A stretch of DNA of 64,000 nucleotides from Erigeron canadensis (lineage: Eukaryota; Streptophyta; Magnoliopsida; Asterales; Asteraceae): the NCBI RefSeq assembly GCF_010389155.1, contig NC_057763.1, positions 36,872,645 to 36,936,644 of the forward strand. The letters are read 5' to 3'. A program made the position numbers and the translations under genes. Positions 1 to 10,495 of the stretch are shown here, piece after piece. How positions within the stretch are numbered: position 1 is the first letter of the stretch; each line of letters starts with the position of its first letter. Below the pieces are notes generated by a model. It was not told the DNA's origin, searched no databases, and worked only from the letters and a program-made list of their open reading frames with translations.

Positions 1-286
1 GAAAAGTAGAATAGCTTATTTATATCATTATGCATATTATGATGAAATTAAACTAGTGAAGAAAGATTGGTTAATTACCATGAAAAAAATTCAAGTATTC
101 AACACAAACGTTTTATGTGTAAAAAATTAAAGATAATATATAGCCGATTCACGACAACATATTACTTGGAATTTCTCCATGCACATGAATGTTAACACTT
201 AACACTTAATTACACTTCTGCAATATATGTTGTCAACAACAATAAAGATACCAATAAGGCAATATAATATAATATTATAATATATT

Positions 287-588
287 TCTATACTACTGTA
301 TAAAATAAATTAGCCCTCTTTCCTTTAAGCAATTAATATTTTGAAATAATCATATTACCCTTCTTATTTATTCACAAATTTAAACATGTCTATCTATATG
401 CTATGATACTTTTAATGAAATAACATACAACTTAGGTCCTCCAACCCTTAAGTAACCATCTTAACTCCTATTACATTAATGAACTTTACATTCATCACCA
501 CCACCACCACCTCGCGGCCACCACTGCTGTCGTCCCCACACCGTCGTCGTTACCACTATCGTTTCTGGGTCGCGTGCCATATGTCTAG
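287..588 (+). mobile_element. Non-autonomous Helitron
   Basis: It begins with TCTATACTACTGTATAAAA after a T and ends in CTAG followed by T. Just before the end lies a GC-rich stretch (GGGTCGCGTGCC) like the terminal region of the copy at 42,975-43,216. The start resembles the reverse complement of the sequence at 23,700-23,915, and the middle resembles 18,706-18,960. There is no coding capacity. The family assignment rests on the TC...CTAG termini and shared ends; the hairpin is degenerate. Confidence 0.55.
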
Positions 589-1197
589 TACTAACAATTA
601 ATATGGCTCGGAATCTCATAGGTCACAAGTTAACAAGAGATATCATACATGTTCGTTCACCCATAGGCCATAACCACACTTTAATATATGGTGCAGACTA
701 TCAAACCACTGCCATTTTTAGTAAGATAAAAATGTCATTAAACGATCAAGGCATTTTCAAATACATGTCGTAATCTCTGTTCAGTTTAAATTTAAAGTAG
801 ACATTAATATTAGTCATAGTAAATGGTGATTAGTAATAATACTAGTTATATATGAGAAATTTTTAAAAAAAAAGAAAATTTAGAAAAGTATATGTTGACC
901 AATTCAAAGTTTCATTCAGGTAATAGTAGCATACAAGTATACAACCGAGCTTCTTGAGTTGATTTTTAAAGTCAGTCCAATATTAATAAATTATAGCAGT
1001 AGTATTTTCTCTGTCTTTTTCTTGCATTTCTGATCTGACATCTGTAATTAATGTTTTCACACCTACGCTTTAAAAACTAGCCATTTGTTAAGTGTAGCCC
1101 GATCGAGTAATGATTTAGCTGCTTTCAATCATGATGAATTAGCTTGCAACGTCAGTATTTTTCAAACAATTACACCAAGTATTTTTTAACGCAGAGG
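589..1197. other. Intergenic, no gene recognised
   Basis: AT-rich sequence with short homopolymer runs. I see no open frame longer than background, no RNA gene and no clear repeat boundary. Confidence 0.5.
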
Positions 1198-1234
1198 GTA
1201 ACACCACCAGGCAAAAATTAACCCGACCGAGGTA

Positions 1235-1256
1235 TTAGCGGCGACGTCGCCGCTAA
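1235..1256. repeat. Perfect 22-bp palindrome
   Basis: TTAGCGGCGAC followed directly by its reverse complement GTCGCCGCTAA. A related AGTAGCGGCGAG lies at 1321-1332. It sits at the start of a palindrome-rich, unusually GC-rich part of the retroelement remnant. Confidence 0.8.
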
Positions 1257-1360
1257 GACTCTGACAGGGGTCCCGCTAATTTCTCGTTCAGATTTATCAT
1301 TACAGACATGGGGGGCCCGCAGTAGCGGCGAGAACCAAAAATACAATTTTTTTTTACATC

Positions 1361-1529
1361 CCCATTGCGCCGCAGTGGGAATCCTCGGCCAAAGATTGAA
1401 CATGCCCCACTGCGCCGCAGTGGGTTTAACACATCCCCCACTGCGCCGCAGTGGGAGGAACCAGATTTATTTCCGTGGCAATCCACTGCGCCGCAGTGGG
1501 CAAAACCACCCCCACTGCACCGCAGTGGG
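1361..1529. repeat. Five copies of a 19-bp interrupted palindrome
   Basis: The unit CCCACTGCGCCGCAGTGGG has 9-bp arms around one central base. Copies lie at 1361-1379 (one mismatch), 1406-1424, 1437-1455, 1482-1500 (TCC start) and 1511-1529 (central A). The spacers differ in sequence and length (about 11-26 bp), so this is not a simple tandem array. One more copy is at 32,778-32,793. Confidence 0.85.
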
Positions 1530-2459
1530 CTACCTGTTCAGCAAACCAAAACCATTTTAACACTTAAACCAAATTGCAACCTTCCCATATCAACATAAAC
1601 TTCATAAAACACATTCCTAAGATTTTCAATACACATAAAGACACATTTTAAACAAATTTACATCATCAACATGTTCACAATTCATGGATACCGCCAAACG
1701 GGTCATTTACCCATTTTGACACCGTTTCGACCAAAAATGCGACTTCACAACTGATTGAAAACTTTACACCTGATCATAGACACAAGTTTAATAAGAGTAT
1801 GACCATCAACGCAAAATGTACCAAGAGCCAAAAGGTATGGGACTTCTAAGCATCTACCAAAAGATCGTCATTCATCCGCAAATGACCTAATTACCTTCAA
1901 GAACTTGCTAAATCCAACTTCGAGCTCAAAGGAAATTTGGTCCACTCCATGAACCCTAATTTGGAAGAGAAGATGAAAACTAATCAAGGGAAATTAATAC
2001 CTCACAATGGAAGACAAATAATTGGGGTTTTCAAATCACAACTTCTTTTTTTTTTTTTCTTCTTAAATTTCGGCCACCACCACTCTACAACTCAAACCCT
2101 AACTTTTAAATTTCTTGATTGAAGATTAATGATGGTGATTGTTATTGTTCTTGATAATTACTAAATGATGAGGAATGCATGAAGGAATTTTTAGATTAAT
2201 TTTGTGATGATGAACAAGAAGGTTTGAGAAAGGAAGAGAAGTGTGAGTGGGTTATGACTTAAAGTCAAGGAGTTGGCTGGCACCTTCCTGGCTTGCCACG
2301 CCGCATATCACTTTTTGGTATTAAAATACCCGCTATCCGCTAAAGTTCCAACTAAATTAACCCCAAAATCAAAAAATAAAATACTAGAAAATTAATTTAA
2401 TGTCAAAACTATAAAAAGGGGTTAATTTCTTTTACTTTAAAAATCTTTGGGGTGTTACA

Positions 2460-2759
2460 GGTGGTCACTGTCGCCGGAAGATCATGGTGGTGGTCGGAGA
2501 TGATGATTGTTGTATAAATTACACATGTATAAGTCGTGGTTGCGGTGGTCGCCGTCGCCGGAGGATCATAGTGGTGGTTGGAGATGATGGTGGTGGTGGA
2601 AGGAGGTAGTTGAGATTTGAGTAGAGAGAAGAAAATTAATGGACCATTTGGACTCAAATTAAGACCAGGACTCAATTTATTTTTTCCTATATATATATAT
2701 ATATTGTTAACAACATTTTATTACTTTATTTTACGTGCACGCCATTTATGAAGATATAT
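2460..2759. other. Intergenic, GGTGGTCG-rich repeat remnant
   Basis: It contains two diverged direct copies of a short GC-rich segment (TGGTCGCCGTCGCCGGA type, near 2463 and 2547), followed by an AT microsatellite near 2690-2704. No gene is recognised. Confidence 0.45.
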
Positions 2760-2769
2760 TATCTGTATA

Positions 2770-3140
2770 AAATTTTCTTATTTTGAGAACCATTTTTTTG
2801 TAAGAACCATAAGAACTATTAAATTATATATTTGTTCACATGTTTTTTTTCTTCATTTACATGTGAAATGATATAAAAATATATGCTGTAGAAGAAACTT
2901 TTTTCAGAAACCTTCAAAGTAGCCATTTCTGAACTTGTGAATAAATTTGTTCACGTTTTCTGTTCACATGTGACAAACGAATATATATAAGGTTTTGAAA
3001 TAAATTTTCTTCTACAACATATATTTTTATAACGTTTCACATGTGAATGAACAAATTAAAAAAAACATGTGATCCAATATGAAATTTAGGAGTTCTTTAT
3101 GGTTCTTACAAAAAAATGGGTTCTCAAATTAAGCCTCCCC
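2770..3140. mobile_element. Mutator-like MITE with 10-bp TSD
   Basis: The element is flanked by identical TATCTGTATA at 2760-2769 and 3141-3150. Its two halves are long inverted repeats. The left arm CTTATTTTGAGAACCATTTT pairs with the right arm (reverse complement CTTAATTTGAGAACCCATTT), and the match continues for about 150 bp through ACATGTGAAA and TGTAGAAGAAA. A 10-bp TSD with long terminal inverted repeats (TIRs) suggests the Mutator superfamily. It is non-coding. Confidence 0.75.
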
Positions 3141-3150
3141 TATCTGTATA

Positions 3151-3866
3151 TATATATGTATATATTTTAGGTAAAATGAAACAACTATTAAAGTAAAACA
3201 AATAAAACAATATGTTTTTCTTCACTGAAAATCAACGTGAATCACAAAAATATCGTGCATTAATTGTTTTATGTATCTTCGTGCATTAATTTAACCATGA
3301 TCTAAGGGTCAAGATATTATTATATTTGTTTTATTTTAATACTTGTTTTATAATATCTAACCCCTATATATATATATGTGTGTGTGTATATATATATATA
3401 CACACACACACATAAAAGGACTGCTACAATATGCATGACGTCAACTATTTCGTCCTTTTCTACTTTATTTTTTCTTCCTGATAATATAATTTTAAAGTTT
3501 CCTATTTTTATCACGCAACTTTTTGGTTTTTTGACTTTAGGTCTTTAATCTAACATTTTTACACAAACTTAAATAGAGTTTAATTTTACAAAGTTTTTAA
3601 TTTTTATCAATTAATTTTTGGGTTGTTAACTTTAATCATCAAATCTTTGTTTTTTAACAAAGTTTTTAATCTCTATCTCAGTGGGTTTCCCTCTCTGCTC
3701 TCTCTCTCTCTAAGCTCTCTCCCTAGCGGTAACAAAATTTTAGATCTATATCTAAGTTTGTGTTTCTGAGTTTGAGATCGAGCTGAGATTGAGAGTTTAA
3801 GATCGATATTATTCCTATACGTTAAGGTTTCCACTCCGGTGGATCTAACCCTATTTTTTCACTCTT
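3151..3866. other. Intergenic; TA/GT palindromic microsatellite
   Basis: About 3364-3413 is a TATATA...GTGTGT...TATATA...CACACA tract that is nearly self-complementary. A CT-rich microsatellite follows at 3690-3722. No gene is recognised. Confidence 0.5.
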
Positions 3867-3998
3867 GGGCCAGAGGTCCTTTCCACTTTGGTAGATCTAT
3901 AACCAGTCTCTCTACCTTGGAGTAGGGTAAAGTCTGCTTACATCATACCTCTCCCATACCCCGACTTATACCGGGATTGGGTACTGTTGTCGTCATCA
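3867..3998 (+). mobile_element. SINE 3' part, Au/TS-like
   Basis: The segment GGTAAAGTCTGCTTACATC, then CCCATACCCCGACTTAT and GGGATTGGGTACTGTTGT, matches my recollection of the conserved body and tail of the tRNA-derived Au/TS SINE group of plants. The 5' tRNA-like head is degraded or absent. A second, more diverged member lies at 27,342-27,501. Confidence 0.6.
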
Positions 3999-4225
3999 AA
4001 TCTTTATTTTGTTACTTTTTATCTCTTATTATAAGGTTTATAACTTTTACCATCAAGCTCTTGGTTTTTTCAACTTTGACTACCAATTATTTTAACTTTT
4101 TACCCTTCTAGTAAACTTTAAATGTCAAAACATTTGAGTAATGCTAGATGTATGTTTGCATGATGTGACAACAATCTGAGGCAACGCCAGGATAAAATTT
4201 CTAGTTATATATAACTAGTCATGTT

Positions 4226-4331
4226 AAGGAGATATCAACCCTTAGATTAAATCTAATGGTTAAGATTAAAATACTTTGAATCAAATGTTTTAAATCTTGA
4301 CCATTGGATTTAATCTAAGGGTTGAAATGTT
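4226..4331. repeat. Small inverted-repeat MITE
   Basis: The arms near 4230-4267 and 4293-4330 are complementary: CAACCCTTAGATTAAATC against GATTTAATCTAAGGGTTG. They are separated by about 25 bp. It is probably a short MITE; I could not fix a TSD. Confidence 0.6.
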
Positions 4332-4793
4332 ATTAACTTGACCCCTCAAGTTAAAAACAACTTAAGGAGATCTTTCCCAAAAGAAGAGCATCAAAAGCGG
4401 ACGAGACAAAACAATTTCGCTAGTTAAATGATACGTCAACGCTGATGAGGCAATTGCTATCTAATAAGGCCTTATACTAAGCTAACCTCATTTTTACCTT
4501 TTCCACACTGCCACATCAGCTTTTCTCTCTCTTCATCTACCTCTTCCAGAATCACTCCCTATAACCCCCTCTTCTACACCTCTTTCACAACTTTTCCACA
4601 CTTTTTATTTATTTTATTTTATATTTACACAAAATTAAAAAACTACTTAATTTTATTAATAATAAAACATTACAACTAAATAAAAAAAACATTACAATTA
4701 AACATTACAACTAAAAATGAAAAACATAGCACACTTAAAAATAAAACATTGCAAGGAAAAATAAAACATTACAATTATAAAAAAAAAAAAAAA

Positions 4794-6125
4794 CTACTCG
4801 TCGTCGGCGGTCTGGTCGTCCTCCTCCGGGACGTGGCTAGGACCCGGCTGTGCCGCTGGTGCCGCGGGTGCATAAAACGAGCTACCATAGTTCTCTTGCA
4901 AGTATTGACGATATCTCATATGTGCCTCAAAGTCGGTTTGCGACAAGCCCGTCGGAATTGGTCTCGCCAAAACCTTCATGGCATCTCTAATCTCGGCCCG
5001 TCGCAAGGCTTCTTTTTGTTCTTGAAGATAAGAACTAACGAGCTGAGCTGTTTCAGAACCCGAAGATCGCCCCGAAGTGGCATTGAATGAACTAGACAAC
5101 CTCCGACTAACATTACGACCCGGTGGTCGCCTAATGGGGTCTGGCCCAAATAAGGCCTCAAATGGGACCGGGGTCGGGGTGGGAATATGAGTGGGAATGG
5201 GGCTCCTACCTAATGGAACATCATCGGCGGTTAAATCTACCGTCGGAGCTTGTCGACTACTCGTGACCTCGTTTTCATTCCAAAAGTTGGACAAGGTTTT
5301 AAGAAGGTCATAGCAACTTTGGTAATGCCAAAATTTCTCCCATGTTTGTTTCTTGTATAGTTTCACAGCTGCATCCACCACCTGTTGCTCATCCGCCCCA
5401 CTTTGTCGGTCATGCTCGCTAACCTTCTTCAACGCCGCACCAAATGCCTTAACACCTTTTTTAATCTTGTTCCATTTGCCGTGTATTTGGCTCTTCGTAC
5501 GTGCTGCGTGTTGTGTTTCGTTGTTAAACATCTCCACCACTTTTTTCCAAAAAATACCCTCCGTCTGACTATTACCCACCACCGGGTCCTGCGACCAATG
5601 CACCCAACATCGTGCTAACAATGTATCATCATCTTCCCAGTTCCTTTTCTCTCTCGGTTTTGTGGCGCGCCTCTTCCCACGACCCACCTCCACAACTTCA
5701 TCTTCATCTTCATCATCGGCAGACGCGACACTATCTTTGTCGGGGACATTTTCATTGATAATCAATGGCGGTTGTGAAGTTCTTGGTCTTTGATGTTGTT
5801 GTTGGTGAAAGTCAAACGCCATTTGAGCTTGCATTTGAGCTTGAATTTGGGCTTCGAGTAACGCCAAACGTTGAGACTCGGTCCAAGTTTGAGTTTGACC
5901 CATAACTGGATTGTAACCAATTTGATTGTAATACGCTTGAGAATATGGGTTAACGAGGCAAGGGGGTGAAGGACCCATTGGGATTGGGTTGGATGAGCTA
6001 GAAGCATGGCTTGTTTGGCCTTGGTTAGTTGACGACATAGCCGGCATCGGGGGTATACCCGGCATTGGGTTTTCTAGAAAGTGACTCCACATGTCGTTAA
6101 TTTGGTTTTCGTTGTTGTTTGACAT
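4794..6125 (-). CDS. Myb/SANT-like ORF1 protein of PIF/Harbinger transposon
   Basis: An intact 443-codon, single-exon frame starts at an ATG about 110 bp downstream of a TATA box and fills most of the element. Residues 1-130 are low-complexity, rich in Asn, Gln, Pro and Ser, with a Gln/Met-rich repeat at 91-112. An acidic patch (DDEDEDE, about 137-143) is followed by a basic, NLS-like stretch at 148-161 (GRGKRRATKPREKR). The Myb/SANT-like trihelix domain spans about 161-285, with regularly placed aromatic residues (NWEDDD, CWVHWS, FWKK, KFWHY). The C-terminal third is a Pro/Ser linker, a short charged helix and an acidic tail. Plant databases often mislabel such proteins as 'glutathione S-transferase T3-like' or NAM-associated. 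In PIF/Harbinger elements ORF1 binds DNA and helps import the transposase. The reading frame is undamaged, so it is recent or selected. Confidence 0.8.
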   Translation of the reverse strand: MSNNNENQINDMWSHFLENPMPGIPPMPAMSSTNQGQTSHASSSSNPIPMGPSPPCLVNPYSQAYYNQIGYNPVMGQTQTWTESQRLALLEAQIQAQMQAQMAFDFHQQQHQRPRTSQPPLIINENVPDKDSVASADDEDEDEVVEVGRGKRRATKPREKRNWEDDDTLLARCWVHWSQDPVVGNSQTEGIFWKKVVEMFNNETQHAARTKSQIHGKWNKIKKGVKAFGAALKKVSEHDRQSGADEQQVVDAAVKLYKKQTWEKFWHYQSCYDLLKTLSNFWNENEVTSSRQAPTVDLTADDVPLGRSPIPTHIPTPTPVPFEALFGPDPIRRPPGRNVSRRLSSSFNATSGRSSGSETAQLVSSYLQEQKEALRRAEIRDAMKVLARPIPTGLSQTDFEAHMRYRQYLQENYGSSFYAPAAPAAQPGPSHVPEEDDQTADDE

Positions 6126-6234
6126 GGTTTAGAGATGTAGTGGGAGTGAAAGAATTTGTTGATATTGTGAAGAAAAAGTGAAAGGAGTTGTGAAGAAATG
6201 AAATGTGGTGAAGAAGGAAATGAATTAATTAGTA

Positions 6235-6244
6235 GTATATATAG
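6235..6244 (-). promoter_or_regulatory. TATA box of the Harbinger ORF1
   Basis: On the minus strand it reads CTATATATAC, about 110 bp upstream of the ORF1 start codon and inside the element, so the element carries its own promoter. Confidence 0.5.
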
Positions 6245-7061
6245 ATGAAAAGGGGGGAAAAAAAGGAAAGCATACTAGCCGTTGGTTTTCAAAAATTTTG
6301 AAAAAAATCATTTTTTTTTGTTTACGTTACATGCGGTCCCCGCCATATGCTCCTCCCCTCGTCAATACGCTTCAACCGATCGATGTGTAACGAAGGAAGC
6401 CCCCGTCGACGAGCTCACTCCCTAAGCTAGGAGTGTCGACGAGCCCATCGACGACCCCATCGAAGAGCCTTAGTGTGAGGCCTAACAAAATATATATGTA
6501 AGCACAACTCTCAATTTCTCTAACTTATTTAAATTACCACATGTCATAAATAATTTACACTTTTTTTTCATCATCAATTTACATTTTTAAACTTTTTTAT
6601 TAAATAATATTTTTATTGGAATAAAACATAAAATATAAAAATTATGTTTATCCAAAATATCCAACTAATTAAAGCCTGTTTAATTTATTTTTAATTATAA
6701 TGTCAAATTATTAATGATTATATATAAAAAAAATAATATATTTAACTATATAATCTAAAACTTTAATGAAAAAATATCATAACAAAAACTGCAAGAATTT
6801 TTTTAATTGTATAATTAAGAAAAATGACAACAGGACATATAATATTAATAGAAGTTAAACGTTTTTGTCAATATTTCAATATTACATTTTGTTACTTTGA
6901 TTTTCATTACATTCTTTATATTTGAATTTACGGTTTGTTTTTCACAATTTTAATTACATTTTTTATATTTAATTTACCAGATTCTTCTTTTACATCTTTC
7001 TTGAATTACATATATTTAATTTTATATTTAATATGTAATAAATAATCTGTGTATTTGATAC

Positions 7062-8174
7062 CAGTGGCGGAGCCACTTTGGTAGCAGGGAGGGCCAAAGC
7101 CATCCAAGCCCATTAATAATACTTAACAATTAGTTCTGCAAAATTTTAGTTTATAAGTGAGTTGACCATCCTATATAAAAGTAAACTTCTTTTAACATTG
7201 GCTCATTGATCAACTAAATGTTGCAACTAGTCAACCCCTCCTTTTTTTATGCCACTCTTGAAAAGATTTCCATTCTCTTTTTTTTTCATATCTAATGAAC
7301 TAACCGATCCTCCATGGAAATTTTAATAGTCTCCATTCTTTTTTTCTAATCTAACATACTACATGGGTATATTAATTAATTCACTGAATTCATTTTTTTA
7401 TTCTTTTATATTCAATCTAACATAGGTATATTTGTAGTAATAGATCATAGATCCAAGATGTTGTTGTTGTTTTCGTTTTGATTTATGTGGTTTAAAGTTG
7501 TTCTTCATTTTATAAGGTATGAACGGGTTTTGACTATGTATTTAGTTTAGCATAACAATTCTTCTAAGTGTATGATTAATATTGTTACTTGTTTGATGTT
7601 GTTGTTGTTGTTTTCGTTTTGATTTATGTGGTTTAAAGTTGTTCTTTCATTTTATAAGGTATAAACGGGTTTTAACTATGTATTTAATTTAGCATAACAT
7701 TTCTTCTAAGTGTATAATTAATATTGTTACTTGTTTGATTTAGTATAACATTCCTAATATTGTTACTACGGGTTTTGACCTATGTGGAAATATTGTTAAT
7801 TCACATGATTAGGTTTGAAAAACTTAGTCCCATCGCAGGAACCAAATATAGAGTAGGGGTTGTTCGGGTTACGGGTTCGTTAAATCCATCTAGTTTAAAT
7901 CTTTTGAAACATGATTTTTTTTTATTGGTGTTACGGGTCTGCTAAAAAATGAGATACTGGTCAATGCAACTAAATTTAAACTTTCGAAAAAACTTTTAAC
8001 AATAAAACCCATAAAGATATATATATGTGCAACTAAATTATCGTTACATTACGTTAGCACAGAGCTAGTGAGAAATATATGTGCTACGAGTCACATTGAA
8101 TTTTAGTTCCGCTACTGCTTAAACAATTGTCTAGTTTTGGCCCATCCTATGTATAAATCTTGGTTTCGCTACTG
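7062..8174. mobile_element. hAT-type non-autonomous element with 8-bp TSD
   Basis: Flanked by TTTGATAC at 7054-7061 and 8175-8182. The left TIR is CAGTGGCGGAGCCA and the right TIR, reverse-complemented, is CAGTAGCGAAACCA. An 8-bp TSD with CAG-type ends is diagnostic of hAT elements. The 1113 bp encode no transposase. A CAGTGGCGGATACAG terminus at 22,103 suggests a second, partial family member. Confidence 0.8.
7459..7739. repeat. Two tandem copies of about 140 bp
   Basis: Copies at about 7459-7597 and 7598-7739 each run from TTGTTGTTGTTTTCG through TGATTTATGTGGTTTAAAG to ATATTGTTACTTGTTTGAT. They differ by a few substitutions and small indels. They lie inside the hAT element. Confidence 0.75.
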
Positions 8175-8197
8175 TTTGATACGAGTCTAAAATCTAA

Positions 8198-8868
8198 TAT
8201 ATTGTATTTAATGAGGTTTTAGATACATCGGTAAACACCACATATTCAAATATTATCTTGTACCCTACGGCCTGAACAACTATATCAAGCATAAGTTTTT
8301 TATTCTAGAAGAAGTAGAGAGTTAGTTATCTATGATCAATTATGTATACTATGAGTATTATAATTAGCAATGTTAGACATGCATATTAGTCTTGGTTGAT
8401 ATTTTGGTTATTCCCAAATGATCTTAATTGTATTGTAGTGATCATCTTTGTCGTACTAAATAACGCAAAAAAGCCAAAGCCAACGCTAATTAGTAATTTA
8501 AAAAAACGTACAGCTGACTGTCAACGCCAATTTTCAAAAATAACAACGAAGACAAGTTCATTTATAATAACAAGCTTATACAAAGAAGAAAAAATAAGAA
8601 CGGAGACAATATATAGAGTTTTGCTTAGATGTGCTTGAAACTTTAAATTTTCATTTATTTTAATTGTAAGATTTAGCAAGAACCAAATACAAACTTTCAT
8701 CAAGTATATTACATGTTAGATCTTTGATTGATGGATTTACTAATCATAATAGCAATGATTAACATGTAGTGAGATGTTATACAAGAAAATAAATAATCCT
8801 AAAAATAACTTGCCATATACCATAGTTTGGTGCACCCTTAATGCCATAATCTTATACATATACTATAA
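8198..8868. other. Intergenic, no gene recognised
   Basis: AT-rich sequence. The open frames around 8396-8703 run on both strands and lack codon structure or recognisable domains. No RNA gene is seen. Confidence 0.45.
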
Positions 8869-10494
8869 GACAGTTGAACTAATGATTTATTAACTAATCA
8901 AATCGTTTAATTTTATCAAATTGATTTTTGCTTATGTCATCATTTAATTAGTTAGAAATTAAAAATCCCAATAATCATTATCCAAATATCTTTATCTTTA
9001 TAATAAATAAAACAAGATTGTTTTTTATAACTATTTTTAAAAAATTTTTGATGTGGCAAGCCCATATGTTATCTTAAAAGGTTTGTATTTAATTATGATG
9101 TCATATAAGGAAAAAATAGAAATAGTCCTTAACATTTTTAATAAAAAATATTAATCACTTATTAAAAATAAAAAAACTCTATCTTATATAATATTAAAAA
9201 TAAAATGTTCTTTATATTTACTTAATACAATAATTATTTTTATATTTTAAATTATTATTGTGTTAGTTGATTATTAACTATATAATTTTTGTATTAGTTG
9301 AAGTATTTGTTTAATATCAAGTTATTCAATGTACCAATAACAAACATTATATATATATAGTATATTTTATGATTTTAAAATTTTAAATAGCATTAATTCT
9401 CATTAATTATATTAGTATTTGTAGAAAAATTCTTATTAATTTACATTTTCTTTTTTTTTTTCATCAATAATTTACAATCTTTAACCTTAAATATTTTACT
9501 TATATTTATTTTTAGCCATCAACTTGAGAAGATTTTTTTAAAGTTATTAATCATTTGATTATTTTCTCAAATTTTTAATTTTGACTTTTCTTGATTTTTT
9601 ATTATATGAAATAAATATAGATTTACACATATAAATAATAATGTCGACTACATGACTAAAGATAAATATTACTTATAAGAAAATCTTATAAATTGATACT
9701 TATAAATGTCGTACAATGGTATCCTAATACAATATTGATAATGTCGTCCAATTTAATAATATACCGGATTAGATTTTTATAAATTATAAATTATATTTAA
9801 TTTAATATAAATACAATATGAACTCTAGATACCTAATACAAACACAATAACAGATAACAATATACAAATCTTTATCATAAACATAATAGGAATCACATAA
9901 AATGAGACGATTAACAAAACACGATTTACAACAGAGGGTTACTTGAATACTATATCCAAATTGATATGAACTCCTTTCAAGGTTCACTTTACCTCTCAAT
10001 CAAAAAGGTACAAAAATTTCCCCTTCTTTATATTTTAGTTCTGCGTATTAATGTTTAAAGTTACAATTGTCACTCAAATTAGGAGTCATAATTGTTATCA
10101 AAAATTATGAAAACAATTCTAATTGTTATTTAGTTATCATAGGACAGATGATTGAAAAGAAACTTCTTCGTGTTATGGGCTCTCATCATGATTAAAGACA
10201 TATACTTGAATGTCAAGTACATGATCACATGTATGTTTATATTTTAATTCTTGTTTTTCTTTCCTAATAATATCACATTATGAGTAAAATTGGTTTCTAA
10301 AAATTTTATAATAGATAATATGTCTCAGCTACTAATGACAGTGACGCACCTCTTATTATTTTACTACAACTTGCAAAATATAACACTTGGAACCGTATAT
10401 CTTCAAAATTATTAGTTTATATGACTTAAATGTATGAAAAATTAATATTGATAATATCGTAGTGTCCAGTGTTGGACACGAGTCTAAAATCTAG
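8869..10494 (+). mobile_element. Helitron-like element, 3' hairpin intact
   Basis: The 3' end has a perfect 7-bp stem, GTGTCCA-GTGT-TGGACAC (10,462-10,479), then GAGTCTAAAATCTAG and T at 10,495: the hairpin plus CTRR|T signature of Helitrons. The 5' part (ACAGTTGAACTAATGA...GCTTATGTCATCAT) is shared with 36,825-36,900, and the 3' 200 bp with 37,130-37,392. The exact 5' TC terminus is not resolved. It is non-coding and AT-rich. Confidence 0.6.
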
Positions 10495-10495
10495 T

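Larger units (their letters stand above)
1198..2459. mobile_element. LTR-type retroelement remnant with palindromes
   Basis: The right edge reads GGGGTGTTACA, the mirror of the TGTAACACCCC that opens the sequence at 28,395. Such ends are typical of plant Gypsy LTRs. The left edge (GTAACACCACC) is degenerate. The tract shares several features in the same order with 32,760-33,480: the CACTGCGCCGCAGTG palindrome, then a CCCATTTTGAC stretch, then a CCGCTAA segment near the end. No gag or pol reading frame is present. The length and identity are inferred from edges only. Confidence 0.45.
4468..6482 (-). mobile_element. PIF/Harbinger element, ORF1 only
   Basis: The element is bounded by a TAA target duplication (4465-4467 and 6483-6485), the 3-bp TWA type expected of PIF/Harbinger. 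The left end is GGCCTTATACTAAGCTAAC and the right end, reverse-complemented, is GGCCTCACACTAAGGCTC, so both read GGCC(T)(T/C)A(T/C)ACTAAG with small differences. The right subterminal region (6403-6470) holds four diverged direct copies of a TCGACGAGC-like motif, possible transposase-binding sites. The only gene is the Myb-like ORF1 at 4794-6125. There is no room for a DDE transposase, so mobility would need a source in trans. Confidence 0.85.
6505..8197 (+). mobile_element. Helitron-like element interrupted by a hAT insertion
   Basis: The 3' terminus is GATACGAGTCTAAAATCTAA followed by T at 8198, a CTRR|T Helitron end like those at 10,494 and 37,392. Joining 7061 to 8183 restores the hairpin segment GTGTATTTGATACGAG. 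The upstream AT-rich body shares the TTTACACTTTTTTTTCATCA motif with the copies at 9450, 36,470 and 36,945. The 5' boundary is approximate. No gene is present. Confidence 0.5.

Noticed and set aside
1218..1598. Short frames across the palindrome cluster
   Set aside because: Open only because the GC-rich palindromes lack stop codons; the repeated peptide words mirror the 19-bp unit.
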